Notes: generated by a model not told the origin, from the sequence alone. A DNA stretch of 64,000 nt from Sipunculus nudus (GCA_026874595.1 CM049312.1:73010429-73074428); one strand, 5' to 3'. Shown: positions 12,853-25,420, counted from the first letter of the stretch. Program-made: numbers and translations.

Positions 12853-14540
12853 TTGATATATTGATCATCCAACATACAAAGTCAATTTGTTAGTTAATAA
12901 AGCCTGTATCTTCTTTACTTATCATTCTTATTTAAATTGACAGGGGTCACAAAGCTCGTCGACTGTTAATGGACAACGAGCAAAGAGAAAGTAGATTAAC
13001 TTAAACAAAGCATATATTTGAGAGATCGGAAGAACAATACACCAGATATCGAAAATGCCAGTTTTTTTCTGCTTTCATGAATTCTTCCTGCGTCTCCATT
13101 ATAAACTAGTTATAATTATATCATCATATAATTCTCAGAAAGCCTGTCTCGGGAAATTTACATTTTTTTCGATGTACAAATTATCGGCGGAACTCCCTTA
13201 TCTCTTACTTTCGATAGGAATACCAATTAAACTTACAAGTCGTGCAGCCATTTTAATTCCATAACAGACGAAGGTTGAGTTCCATCCCGTGAAACAGGAT
13301 TCTCTGACTTATTGGACTTTTTGTGCACCACGGCTATAAATCAGCGAATAATCAAACATCAACCCTTGTATAGGATATTGCCAAAATATTTTATCCGATA
13401 CTGAAGCATATCTCCCTACAGTAATTAACTTGTAACTGTTGGTTGCAGTTTGAGTTCAAAATTAATATGCAGAAAAAATACCTAGCAATGCAGATGCTGG
13501 AGTGAAAAGTAAAAGAATAATCTTTTCCAGGGCAAAATTATCCTGATCATAGGAAATAATACTAAACGAGTTCTACTGTAATGTTTTATCTTAACTATTA
13601 TTAACTGAACGCAAGAACACAGGTTTTGTGTAAACATAGTCATTTATGTCATGGTAAACCTCAAAACCCTTCCAATTGTAGTCAAACACAATTTATCAAA
13701 AACACTTATCAGCAAATCAGTTGGTTTACAGAGGCGCTCGGGTACAGCTCGTCTGCAGTTCTTTCCTCAGCCCCATTGTTATCGATCATTAGGTAACAGA
13801 ATAGAGTAGACTAGCTCATTTGTTAAAATATTACATAAAGTACGACGGTTCGTATATTATGTGCATTTAACTGGACTGCTCAAAGGTATTTGATACTATG
13901 TAGGACATAGGACAGTAAGGTCATATACAATATAATTCTCAAGGTGCCTTCAATGACAGTTCAGTGGCCCCCAAGAGCATTTAAATCCTTCCTTCCTGCT
14001 TTAAGTCTCTTTTGTCTAATGAATTTTCTGAAGTTTCACTACTGCGCGTTTATTGGCCAAAATACTGTAGACTTTTAAATATAAGGATTGTTATATAGAG
14101 GTTCCTTTTACGCATTAACCCCAAAAAATTGCATGTTTGGCTGGTTTCCTAAAGTGTGCTCGCGTTTGTTTAGACTGGTCAGCTACAAAATATTTAATTC
14201 TGCACTATTTGCAGACACAATACAATAATATTTGCTATGTTTAAATACGAAATAACCTTTATCCTTTGTCACAGCATGCAACAAGAAGCGTATAATTAAT
14301 ATTAGTTTATCCAGTAACATCAAAAACACAAACATATTCAGAAGTAGTGGTCTGAAATTAGACACTGCTGTCAGTCGCGACGATTCTTTCCTTTCCTCAA
14401 AAAGCATATACATGTAATCAGACTTACTGTTCTGTATTAATTTTTTTTTCTGAATCTAAAAAATACCATCCTGTTAATCATATATTTCATATTTCAAAAT
14501 CCTTTTCAGAAGCCTTTTTAGTGTCAAACCGTTATATATT
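11530..14540 (+). repeat. Segmental duplication, copy A
   Basis: This stretch is a diverged direct copy of 15,330-22,380, in the same order. Anchors are 11,575-11,740 with 15,355-15,580, 11,820-11,960 with 18,040-18,200, 12,040-12,810 with 18,280-19,150, and 13,920-14,540 with 21,440-22,380. Examples of shared words are GTTCGACA, ACCAGGGTATTTAT/ACTAGGGTATTTAT and CACTACTGCGCGTTTAT. Copy A lacks both the 2.4 kb insertion and the three gene exons of copy B. A (TA)n run (12,811-12,850) starts where the gene-bearing part of copy B would begin. No gene relic is visible in 12,850-13,900. Confidence 0.8.
12811..12850. repeat. (TA)n microsatellite
   Basis: Perfect TA run of about 40 bp inside copy A of the segmental duplication. 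Confidence 0.95.
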
Positions 14541-15329
14541 GTTTTGTTTTTCAACTAATTTACTGTTGCACCATTTATTGTTCATTTTACATGAAAACTA
14601 GGCGTGTAAAATTGTATAGCTTTCATTGTTATAGAGGGACAGATTGATGCACAGTGAACATTTGTCTGGGAAGGCAATTTTTCTACCCTGGCAGTAATGG
14701 TCACTGACATAATGTTGCATTATATGAATATTGTCAAGACAGAATATTGTCAATAACGACGAAAGCAATATAATATAAAATGTATAGAATTTATTTTATA
14801 CAGCACCTCGACTAAGCTCACCTGCATATCATTAGTGGCTGGCCGTTTAAACCCAGGTTCTGACGCATCCAGTCCAAAGTAAAATGCAGGTGAGTCACCT
14901 GTCTCATTATTTTTCCGAAGTGTTCACACATATGGCCGAAAGACAGCATGTATATTCTCCTAAAATATATATTATATATTTATCAATTGAGGTGAGGATT
15001 TGCAATATGTATATATTCCCCTCTATTTGAAATGGCTTTTGTAAGATCAAAGTGGCCAAGTGACCCAGCGTTTCCATTCTGAATTTGCTGTTTTAATCCT
15101 AATACATTGTTATAAAAATTGAGGAACTTTAATTATTTTGCTCTTTAGGAATTCATGCAGGAAAGCTCAACTACGCTGGTAGATCCAATACTCTCTCTGG
15201 GTCAGGTATAGCTTTGTAACTGACCTTTTAGGTGGGAGTGGAACGTTTTTGAAGTATCTTTAAGTCCTAAATAGTTGGTAACATATATGGCAGGCATAAT
15301 GGATGCTGAATCTGTATCAGTTGATCAGC
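14541..15329. other. Spacer between duplication copies
   Basis: AT-rich spacer. I see no gene or repeat unit that I can support. Confidence 0.45.
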
Positions 15330-16139
15330 TGATATTGGGTATTGCTTTGACAATGGCGTCAAAACACTCACAAACAATATATCGAGCTCTATAATTTTTG
15401 TCCCGGCTGACCCTGATCCTTCGGCCTTGAATTTTATCATAGTTGGGGCCTTGATGCTTCAATGTTTGATATTCTGGGAACACTTATTAAAATAAATGTG
15501 TAGTTCTTAACTTTTCTTAAAATATGCCTTGCAAATTCCTGTATCTATTCTTCCAGAAATATACTCTCTAACCCAGAGATGGCGACCTGACAGAACCACC
15601 AGGCGCTGGTCGGGTCCATCATATAAGCCATCAAGTACTGCAGTGGGTTATGTAATGTTGCAAATATTGTAGAAAAAAAATTGGAACAAATATTTTTAGG
15701 AATCATTAAACCCTTAGGAACAAAACTAGGGTTGTACTTTTTTGTCTATAGATAAAATGGAAGCCATATTGGATTTTAAAATAGTGACCAGTTTAAGCCA
15801 TTTATGTTATATGTGTGCACGGTCTCTGGTAGAACAAAGGTGCTTTTTATTGTTCGTTATTAATTTTATTTTGTCATTGAATGTTAATATGCAATTCTAA
15901 TTACTCTAATTTTCAAAAAAGCTATAAAATCAATGAGATGCCGTTTATTAATTCCACATTTGCACATTCGAAACCTCTGAAGTTGAAAAACTGAAACGTG
16001 CTGCGTTATCCATTAAAAACTACTCATGCAATGAATCAAGTGGGGGACTTGTTTCGTGATTAATCTGAATGGCACAATTGGATGTCGGATTCAAGGATTA
16101 TTCCACTAGTTCTTGTAATATTGACTTTGTGTTTTTGAT

Positions 16140-17000
16140 CCTGTCTCAGCCTCAAACAGTGGAGTTGCTATCAGTACTGCATAATAGAGCTTCATCTTCA
16201 TTATAAGACCAATCTTCGACTTCCAAGTTCATGACAGCTGCCTAAATGCACTAGAAGCCTTACCGGTGCGAATTGAAGTATCGTGCTCTACGGAGTTTTC
16301 AGGTGTGACATTGGATCTTAGATAACAAAAGCTCTGGACTTGGTCGATGATGTGCTCACCATCACTGTCTTTTCCTAATGTATCACCAAAGACAATGTAA
16401 TTTTATACATTGATACACACACCCTTACCTCCTGTCTATCTCTACTCAATTTCATAAATGCCTCTGAAACCTACTTATTTAAAGATATCATCAGATTCAC
16501 TTCATTGATACCTCTTAGGGGACAAAACCGTGTCCTATTTAGCAGAACCTAGCCATTACAGGCTTTAGGTAGTGCTCATGCACTGACCAGACCAATGAGC
16601 AGAGATGACCACACTCATCCCTGTCTGACTACGGTCTATATACTGAATCTGTCGGTTGTTTCAGGTCAGTCCTCACCTTTGACTGGCATATCGTGTATGT
16701 GTTTCTGATGATGTTGAACTGTTATTTCTGGAATCCCATATTTCCTAAAGATCCTACACAGTCTGGGCCTGTGAATGCTGTCCGATGAAGCCTTGAAGGT
16801 CAAAAATGTTGCTATTGCAGGTATTTGATCATTGCAGGCACTTCTTCATCAAGAAACTGAGGTATCTGATTGATATAACTTCTCTTCGAAACCAAGCTTG
16901 TTTAATTTTCGTAATCTCTAATCCACTGCTTCCTGCATTCTGTATAGTATGATCCAGACAAGGGCTCTACCTGCCACTTGGAGTTAAGAAATGCCACAGT
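16140..17000 (-). pseudogene. Decayed non-LTR reverse transcriptase
   Basis: On the minus strand, short frames broken by stops and frameshifts follow the order of a retrotransposon reverse transcriptase. A QAWFRRE remnant (near 16,880) stands for the usual QAGFRxG/R block. KASSDSIHRPRLCRIFRKYG (near 16,760) stands for the motif A region KAFDSIHR. An FCYLRSN block (near 16,310) stands for FxYLGS. KASSAF, TWKSKI and KMKLYYAV follow (near 16,190-16,270). The YADD core cannot be read and the whole is non-functional. The pattern fits the R1/RTE/CR1-like side of non-LTR elements, and the clade is not fixed. It lies inside the insertion that separates copy B from copy A. Confidence 0.7.
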
Positions 17001-17229
17001 GATTCTTGCAATGTTTGATGTCACCCTTTTTTACAACACCTCGAACTCACTCTTTCGCGACTCTTCTTGAATAAACTCTGGTGTCCAGATCTTGCAAATG
17101 CAAATCTATTTATGTAGTTTCTCAAGGACTGATTTCCTTCAGTATATGAAAATTCCAAAACCATTGGTACTAAAAATGTATAAGAAATTGTTCCAACATC
17201 TGTAATTGCAACATAATGACCTACGTTCA

Positions 17230-17965
17230 TGTTCCGGTCCAGCTGTAGGTGCTCCGGTCCAGATGTTGGACAGGTCCAAGTGGTCCGGTCTGTTTATCTT
17301 AATAAAATTAGATTCATTTTAAATTGTATTTTTTATTCTGCTTTGTTCTACATAATATTCTCAAGGTAGGCCGAGGATGCAGTGTGGGTCAAGCTGATTT
17401 CGGGATTTTACATGGTGGGGATAGATACGAGTTCAAATTAGCTGAATAAAGATGAGTGGTTTAAGTGAGATTTAAAAATAATTAACTAAATAACCTAGAT
17501 TTCATTATTTGATATATAGAGTATGTAAAGGGCTATGTGTTAAATGTGTAGAATTGTTCTTATTATACTCTAATACATAATGCTAAAGAGAAAAAGGATC
17601 AGCCATGTGCAATACAGCAGCGGGAAATGATTCTAATGTTCTATACGCCATTTCAATGATAAATCAATAAAAGAATATTACCATCTACTGTTACTCAGAG
17701 AACAACATGTATTTAAAACTACACGTATATGATTACACATTTGCAGCTGCCTTTGCTTGAATAAATGTTAGCTTTCTGTGGGTCTTTCTTTGAGACATTT
17801 ACGTCTTTTCTTAACAAGATTTGTTGCTGTATAGCTTAAACCTTTCACAATTATGTAGAGTGGTCCGCACCGGTCTAAGGATGAACAGTTCGGTATTTTG
17901 TGTTAGCGGTCCGATCCGGTCAAGCCCAAAACTGTTGACCGGACCAGTCCAAGTGGTCCTCTACT
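17230..17965. mobile_element. GGTCC-rich non-autonomous element (candidate)
   Basis: Both ends of this segment are packed with CCGGTCC/GGACCGG words. The left cluster is about 17,230-17,295 and the right cluster about 17,865-17,965. AT-rich sequence lies between them, with no coding frame. Clusters of a short near-palindromic motif at both ends are typical of non-autonomous hAT-like elements. The TCCAAGTGGTCC word is in direct, not inverted, orientation at both ends. The exact termini and the target-site duplication are not resolved. Confidence 0.4.
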
Positions 17966-19499
17966 CTTGTGAGCAGTAAGCTGGCAAACCGGCCCTGTTC
18001 ATGAAAAAAGTGTCCCCCCCCCCCCCCGAAAAAAAATCGATTAGCTGCAAAGCTGCACCATATACACACAGCGTTTCAGTACATGCCAACCCGCCGTATG
18101 TTCTCAAGTCAATCAATAGCAATAACATTGAAAGAGTTTAAACAGTTGACTTGTGTATATGTCTTTTAGCTGCCTGATAGCGCAGTGAACACCATACTTT
18201 GTCATTTATTTTTTTTTTCTTTGTTTAGGCAATTTACCATAAAGATAATTAGGTTAGCTTCTTTTAATTGTGGGATTGACATATGACCTAGATATCTAAA
18301 CATAAGGATGTAACATTCAATCAAAGTTTCAAATCTTGTATTGTAATGCCGACGTTCTTTCACTTTTTAACTCGCACAATATCAGCCAATTTCATATGAA
18401 TATTGTTTTCGCTTTTAAAGGTTTTATGAGCAACCAGACAATTAGCTGTTTAAATCATTTTGTCATAAATTCTTATTCGGTTAATAGGCTGTTACAATGC
18501 GTTTGTATTTAAATTCAAAAACTGCGACAAAAGCACATTAAATTCAAACATCTGCACATAACTGGTCATTTTAAGGTTTATTTGATAATCACCATGTACT
18601 GCCTAAATAAACAAGTTGTCCTAAATTAAAGAAATTTAATTTTCATGGGTCACACTTTAGAATAGAGTTCTATAAGACATATGTATTCTTCCCCGCGGAT
18701 CTGGATATACCTTAGAAAGGTCAACTGCTACAGATATGAGAATTTATGCCCACCTTTCTGCCCAGAGGGATAGATGGTAATTGCTGACATATTCAGCCAT
18801 AATACTGTTAATATCTTGCAGTACAATATCAAAGAGATATGTCAGTTGTTCGACAGCTAATTAATGAAATGAGGCATGATCTAAAAAAATGGACTAGGGT
18901 ATTTATTTGTATATGTTTCTAAAGCACTAATTACAAAACAGACATAGTGACAGCAGAAACCATTATTTCGGCATTTGCCGATTTTATTGAACAATGAAAT
19001 TACATTGTATATATACAGTACTCTCCAGGAGACAAAATATCTGACAGATCCTAATTGGTTTTCCCCTTTTAATCCAGTTCCCGCCTGGTAAGATGTGGTT
19101 AGGTAAAGTACAGACTATTCCTCTGTCTCACTCTTGCTCATTCGCTTCATTAAACGGCTTGGCTCTGTATCTTTCAAATGGTTGGTCGGGCAGTACTGAT
19201 AACATCAATTTTGCAAGTATAGATTGTCTCACAGTTGCATGCCCCCCCCCCCCCCCGACCCCCCAAAGATTGCTGGATTGTCAAACTATGTTTTAATATG
19301 TTATATATCAGCCCTTATATTTATTTTCATATCGTTTAAATACCTTATGGAATCTCATTCCCCTATATTAGGAACTTCCAGGGAATCTGAATCATCCTAA
19401 TATATGTTTCTTAGAGAATTTAATCCGTGAACTTGTACAATCGCTATCATGATAAATTATATACTATATCATATCTTTACATATCTGAAAGTCTAGTTA

Positions 19500-19501
<2 letters not shown>

Positions 19502-19543
<42 letters not shown>
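19502..19543. repeat. (TA)n microsatellite upstream of gene
   Basis: Perfect TA run ending about 65 bp before the start codon of the secreted-protein gene. It may lie within its promoter or 5' UTR. Confidence 0.95.
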
Positions 19544-19545
<2 letters not shown>

Positions 19546-19606
19546 CATACTTTTCACATTGCAGGTATAAGTATATCTGCCTTTTACCAACTAGCAAAGA
19601 AGAATC

Positions 19607-20956
19607 ATGCAGCAACCCAACATTTTAAAATTCTTGCTATTTATCTGGTCTCAAGGTAAGATTTCCTTCTTTCATGTTTAATATTGTATTCTGTGATATA
19701 ATATATATATATAATATTATTTATATAATTATATATATTATTAGGTTAAATATTAAATATAAATTGTAAACTATTTTATATATACATATATATATATATA
19801 TATACTTATAGTTGTAAAGATTACGGATTTTCATTGATGTTCCTTTATACACAGACATGATCATTTTTTCTTTGTAGCAGTTACTTCAGGTGACATTGTA
19901 GCAATAGGTCCAGCCTTGGTTAATCGAGGTAAAAGAGATTCAATGTTTAACCAGGTGGTTATTCCTCACCCCTCGGAAGTCATAACATCAAGCAGAGCTT
20001 CAAAGTTGGTCCGATTCAGCTTTTATGCTGGTAATGCCGGTAAAATTCGCCTACAAATATGGCGTCCGACAAGGATGAAACGGAAATTCCGTTTGTGTGC
20101 AACCACTAGTGAATTCATGGCAAATACACCTGGAGTACATAACATAACGCCGACCGACCCAATAGCTGTCCATCATGGCGATGTTATTGCGTATTACACC
20201 CCTGGCCCGGGTGTCATACCGTACGATGGACGTTTTTGTCTCAACAACCGCACCATGTATCTGGCGGATCCTACACGCAAACAACTTACCATAGGGACGG
20301 CGTCTTTCTTCAAAGTGGCAATTCTTCGTCCTTGCCGCACATATTCGGTCCAAGCTTTTGTGGAGGTATCGCCCATCATTGGTAAGTTTCATAGATAATG
20401 TAGCTGGCGTTGTTACCACAAATAAGGTGAATTTATCATTATATAAAAGTACGGATATCTATATGTTGTTTTTTCTCACTAAATACTTAATAATTGGTAA
20501 TTATATAAAGGTAATTTCAGAATTAATCGTCTTCACAAATAACTGTTGAAAAATGGCGAAGTAGCTTTTCTTTCTATCTGTTCTTTCAGCAAAACAGTTT
20601 ATGTAAACAAAACATAATATAACCTTTCCCTGTTAATTAAATGAAAACATGCGCTTCAAATATTCCATGGTGTATGGTATCTGTAATTTTCAGAACCAGT
20701 CCAACTTCCCATTCAAATGGAACTTGAGTGGATTCGAGCAGCTACAAATTACCTTGTTTTCACAAAATATTCCTCATCTATACTCAACATCAGTCGAAGA
20801 ATGTGTGCTGCTACCTGTCATAGGGAAATGTGGTGCAATAGTTTCACATTCTCTAATACTGCAAATATATGTTGGATGAACGCTGAAACGGAGGAGCAAG
20901 GAGTCCATGAATTTGTACCCCTTGAGGGCACTGGGTATTATATCCGCAAAAAGTAA
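19607..20956 (+). CDS. Secreted PAN/apple-like domain protein (3 exons)
   Basis: Exons are 19,607-19,655, 19,878-20,381 and 20,694-20,956. Donors are CAAG|GTAAGA and ATTG|GTAAGT; acceptors are TTTGTAG and TTTTCAG. Both introns are phase 1 and the joined frame is 271 residues. Exon 1 encodes a signal peptide (MQQPNILKFLLFIWSQ), with cleavage likely soon after residue 20. Exon 2 (about residues 17-184) encodes an unnamed domain, probably beta-rich, with RFSFYAGNAGKIRLQIWRP, GDVIAYY and PGVIPYDG blocks and two N-glycosylation sequons (HNIT, NNRT). Exon 3 carries a four-cysteine PAN/apple-like module (CAAC...WCNSFTF...ICWMN) and a third sequon (LNIS). The product is likely extracellular; its function is unknown. 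The start is chosen because this ATG gives the hydrophobic leader. I am confident of the gene model, moderate on the PAN call, and have no name for the exon 2 domain. Confidence 0.8.
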
Positions 20957-20959
20957 AAA

Positions 20960-20969
20960 AATAAATAAA
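20960..20969 (+). promoter_or_regulatory. Polyadenylation signals, overlapping AATAAA
   Basis: Two overlapping AATAAA hexamers begin 3 bp after the stop codon of the secreted-protein gene. Another AATAAA lies near 21,021. If the first pair is used, the 3' UTR would be very short. Confidence 0.4.
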
Positions 20970-22380
20970 TCCCGTTGGTTAGTGATGTTACAGATCGTTA
21001 CAAAATGGCCTTGTGAAAGGAAATAAAGAAAGATTCAGTGGAAAGAACACCATATATTCCCGATATATAACGCTAGGCATTAATGTGTACCAGGGCCCTC
21101 TTTCCCTCTTATTTATTTTTTTCTGCAAGATGATTTTAGGGAACATATAGCATCTCAAAGAAGAATATAAGGACAATGATGGTCTTAATGATAAGATTAC
21201 CTGAACGATTAGCAATGAATCATATCATTCTTAAATGCTGCGGTTTAGTATTGTACTTAATTTAACAAGGCACTAATTTTGTAAACTATGATACATTTAT
21301 TCAATGTTTAAGAACTAATATTAATACATATATTTTCTGGCTTATCGTTTTTATGTGGTATCCGTATTTTGTCCAGAGGTTCAGCGAATTTACTTCATCT
21401 TTAAGTTCATCTTTAAGGCCAGAAATCAGGGAAAAATCAAATATTCATTCTCATGGTACCTTCAATAACAGGATTCTACGCTTCAGGGGTCAACAGAGCA
21501 TTTAAATGTCTCCTTCCTGCTTGGATTCATTTGATATGTGAAATGAACTTTATGTTCATGGCCTTTGTGTTGCATTTTCACTACTGCGCGTTTATAGGCA
21601 AAACAACTGTTCACTTTTAAATATTGGGGTCATTAGGTAGAGGTTCTATGGACGCTTCAACCCCATAATATTGTTTGATGTGTGCTTCCTTTGTTTTAGA
21701 CTTTACAGCCACTAAAATCACTGAAGGAACAATACGCCTAAAATCCCCGTTCACCGAGTGCAATTGCTCTTATAGGTTCCCACGTAAAAACACAAGCAAC
21801 TTAATAAATTGGCAATGTTACTGATAAACAGGATTTAGTGCGAAAGTTCATATTCATGGTTATCCTGAGACAATGTAACTGATAATTTTTTCATGCAAGA
21901 TATGTGCTTTTGGCTGCGAAAAATTCATTAATGTGGCAGTGTTATTTCATTAACACAAAGTTTTGAGCGTTACCTGTTTATTTCATTAATTTAATATGTA
22001 ATTCATTTCTGTACGATTGTTAGACATAGTACGATACTATTTGCAATATTTGAATGTGGAATCAAACTTCGTTCTATAAATTTTTCATATCTGATATGAT
22101 AATTTTATTTTGTTTCACAACATGCAACGGGAAGTGTATGATTTTTGTATATATCTTACTAATTGCTTATCTAATAACGTGAACAACATAAACATGTTCA
22201 GGAGCAGTGGTCTGAAATGCATTCAACCGACTGATGTATGTCGCAACGCTTCTTTTCTGTTCTAATAAAGCATATAATCTGACAAGGTGTTCTGTATGAT
22301 TTTCCAAAATTAAAACATTCTGTTGTTCATATGTTTCGCATTTTAGAATTTGGCCATATCAGATTTAAACCGTCAATTTA

Positions 22381-23470
22381 ATTAAATGTTTTTAAATTGA
22401 AGGCTCTCGGATAATAAATATATATATTTCCATCAAGAATATGAACAGGTATAATACTTAGATCCTGATCACGTTTTTAAAAATGTGATTCGTAAGCACA
22501 AGAAATATTATTTATCAAAACAAAGAGAAATATGAAAAGCTTGTGCACCGCGCCTAATAAGACGTTGTGGTCAGTTGGTTGATGGACAGCAGCCTACCTA
22601 TCCTGCAAAGGCACTGATCTTTACTTGTTGTCAATGTCGGCGAGTACTTCGGCAGCGTATATATGTCCAACAATGTTCCTTTGTCATTTTTATTATATTT
22701 GCTGACCGGACCGTTTCATTCTACTAACCTTAATCCCCTCTGATCAAGCCTTTCCACCTCTTCGCCTTCCCTTCAAGTTCAATAAGCTGGCTGCAAGTAT
22801 TAGTGAGGTCACCTACAGTATATTCTGGAACTTTTCACACGGAATTTATCATATCCCTGCAGTTTCTATGGAGTGAAGGGGATATAAAATATTGTATAAA
22901 TGTAGGACAAACTCCAAAATATTGTATTTGGCAAACGAGATAATAATCAGGACGATATAAACTGATTATCTACCAAATCATGCAATGATATTATTCTGTG
23001 ACTCTGGATGAAAGTTTTGTTTTACATTAATAGCGAAACTTTCAACAGACCGTGCTTTAGGTTTAGACAACCTAATTGAAGAAAATATACCAAACTATTT
23101 ATATATTTGCCTCTGTCTGTGCTGTTTTCCTATATTATGGAACATGGTTGTTTACCTCACCCTTTAATGCAAAGGATTATAATAACTATAGTCATATATT
23201 GTCACAGAACCACTCTGTGAATGACAGGAGAACCTAAGAAAGGCTTTTAGGAAGAACTTGGCAATGAGTTCTGCCTTTACGTACGTAAGGGTTTTATTTA
23301 GTTATTATACTAATATGGGTCCAAATGTTTGTGTGTGCTCTTGTGCTCTGCAGTGGCTTTCAACAGACTGTTATATATAACGTACAGTTCCTTTTTATAT
23401 TATTATATTGCAATTTTATTGGTATATTATATGATATGTCTGTCAAATTTGTGTATCATGTGGAACTATT
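22381..23470. other. Gene-free stretch
   Basis: No exon or repeat unit is recognised between the segmental duplication and the reverse-transcriptase relic. Confidence 0.45.
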
Positions 23471-23479
23471 AAGATTGTG

Positions 23480-24100
23480 AAATGTTGAAAGCCACGAATG
23501 GAATCAGGCAAGGTGGGATACTTACGCCATTTTACTCAATATTTGTCTGCATGAGTGTTGATCTTTATAATAAAGCCATTGAATGTGGTATGTTACGAAC
23601 CCTATTGACGTTATTACAATATGGGCCGTAACAATGGTATAAGTAAAATATAACATCTTATATACGCGGGTGATGTGGCTCAGTTTCCATAGTCTGTGAA
23701 GGAACTACAAATCTTGGTAGATATATGTTATATATATTTCACATTGCATTATATTGCCTTTACTTTTGCCTGTATTGTCGCTATAAGCACAGTGCTATAA
23801 AAAGTTTAGGGTAGCATACAATAATGCCTTTATGATTTTAATGTTCCCGCCTCAAAGGTGCAATGCATCGTAGATGTTTGTAACCAGGAAAATCGTTTAC
23901 TTAAAGGCCCTGTTACGATAGGCACAATATTCGTTGATGACTTTATTTATAATTTATAATTTATAATGTTAAAGATGTGTATGCCAGTACCATGTGTAAG
24001 TTTAAAATATTGAGTAAATCAAATATGTTCAAACTGTATTTGTCATCTTCATTCACCTAACTTAATATCCACTGCTTTAGTTACATAGTGGATAGACTAT
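23480..24100 (+). pseudogene. Decayed non-LTR reverse transcriptase
   Basis: A plus-strand series of broken frames reads like the palm region of a retrotransposon reverse transcriptase. It includes KATNGIRQGGILTPFYSIF, matching the usual NGVRQGGxLSPxLF block. LIYAGDVAQF (near 23,660) stands for the YADDxxxF catalytic box with one Asp lost. KELQILVDIC follows, and KDVYASTMCKF (near 23,970) resembles the post-palm arm. Stops and frameshifts make it inactive. It is not related in position or orientation to the relic at 16.1-17.0 kb. Confidence 0.65.
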
Positions 24101-24317
24101 ATTCATATTCATCTATATACGCATGTCTCATGACTTTTGTTTTATTATTTGTTGCAAATCATTATAATGAGTAAAACAGTAATTATCTGTATAAAGATCA
24201 ATATATGTGTCTGAAATACAACACTCATAATCTCGAAAACTCTGATACACTTGCTTGATACACTTAAAATCTTAACAGGGTCAGCTTATACATTAAACCT
24301 ACGGAACAATACATCTA

Positions 24318-25420
24318 CAACTAACACCCTATTAATCGCGTTCGGACTTATTGCATTTCGGACTTGCGCGGATGGCCTGTTGGTTTTCGAAATCGCTGCC
24401 ACATGGAGATGCAATGACACGCACGAGCTTATCGTATCTGATTACCGCAGCTCATTTGAGCATTGCGCGGCCGCTATGAAGAACGGTTGAGTGCGCGTGA
24501 TATGACCGGTGGTCACTTGCGTCAGCAGACCGCTCTCGCTGCAGCAGGTCTCTTCTGGGGGTAGCTAATTAAGCATGGGTATATCAGCTGCAGTTATCAA
24601 CAGCACCTCAGGCCCTGGACGGCAGTGATAATATTATAAGGAGAGGGCTAATAGGAGGGCGCAGGGTGATCTTGAGCGAGGCTCCAAAGCCCTATAATAT
24701 TATAGGATTCAAGACGCTATAATATTATAGGGTCCACGGGGTCCGTTGCGGAGGCGCAGGGTGCAGTCACACACACACATACATATATATAATTTTCACT
24801 AAATTTAATCTTGCGTTCATCTTACGTGCATCATAGGATCGCTTAAAGGTCAAATATGTAGCCAGGTCGACATATTGAATACGGAAATATTATAATTTAT
24901 AGTGTAACAGATAAAACCATGCAATATATAAAATAATTATCACCCATAATATTCTAGTCATATAAACGGATACTGAGACTATATTTAATATCGTTATTTT
25001 TTTTGCTACATCACAAAATTATTATTTTTTGTTTATTTGTTGCAAACATTTAAAATTTTACTAATTTAATATGATACAAAATTCTACTGGTCAGGATCAT
25101 TCGGGTTATTCTATTACCAGCATTGAATATGGTGGAACAAATATATAATCAGCTGTCCAAATGGAGCATTCCAAGGCACAGAATATGTTTTTGGATACCT
25201 TAATAAAAATAAGACAATATATATATATTATAAATAAATTTATTACATATATATATAATGTACATCATATAAAATGATATATATGCTTAAATTAACACAA
25301 AAAGTTTAAAATGAAAAAGGTACATTTCCCTGAACTTTCTGAATACTATACTCAGATACCTAATGTGAACATTAATTTTAATCTTTTACTTGGCGTTTTA
25401 TCATTATTCATGGAATATGT
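24318..25420 (+). repeat. Inverted duplication, left arm, outer block
   Basis: This block matches the reverse complement of 37,990-39,587. The outer edge begins AACACCCTATTAATCGCG and is clear in both copies. Homology runs through the TATAATATTATA palindromes (24,690-24,732), GATCATTCGGGT (about 25,095) and CATTTCCCTGAACTTTCTG (about 25,325). The outer 480 bp is GC-rich; the inner part is AT-rich. The matching arm carries about 0.5 kb of extra sequence (38.24-38.84 kb). Confidence 0.85.
24690..24732. repeat. Paired TATAATATTATA palindromes, left arm
   Basis: Two near-perfect palindromes, CCCTATAATATTATAGG (24,690-24,706) and CTATAATATTATAGGG (from 24,717), are separated by about 10 bp. A weaker copy, GATAATATTATAAG, lies at 24,627-24,640. 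The same triplet is present in the right arm (39,156-39,197 and near 39,250). Confidence 0.85.

Larger units (their letters stand above)
15330..22380 (+). repeat. Segmental duplication, copy B
   Basis: This is the counterpart of 11,530-14,540. It is longer because of a 2.4 kb insertion (about 15,600-17,980), the gene-bearing interval (about 19,150-21,440) and about 0.4 kb near 21,700-22,070. Divergence from copy A is high and full of indels, so the event is old. Confidence 0.8.

Noticed and set aside
12850-13900. Decayed copy of the secreted-protein gene in duplication copy A
   Set aside because: I compared all three exons by eye and found no collinear similarity.
24690-24732. Rep-type rolling-circle origin (TAATATTAC-like)
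   Set aside because: The sequence is a symmetric palindrome without the terminal C, no Rep gene is nearby, and AT-rich chance matches are expected.
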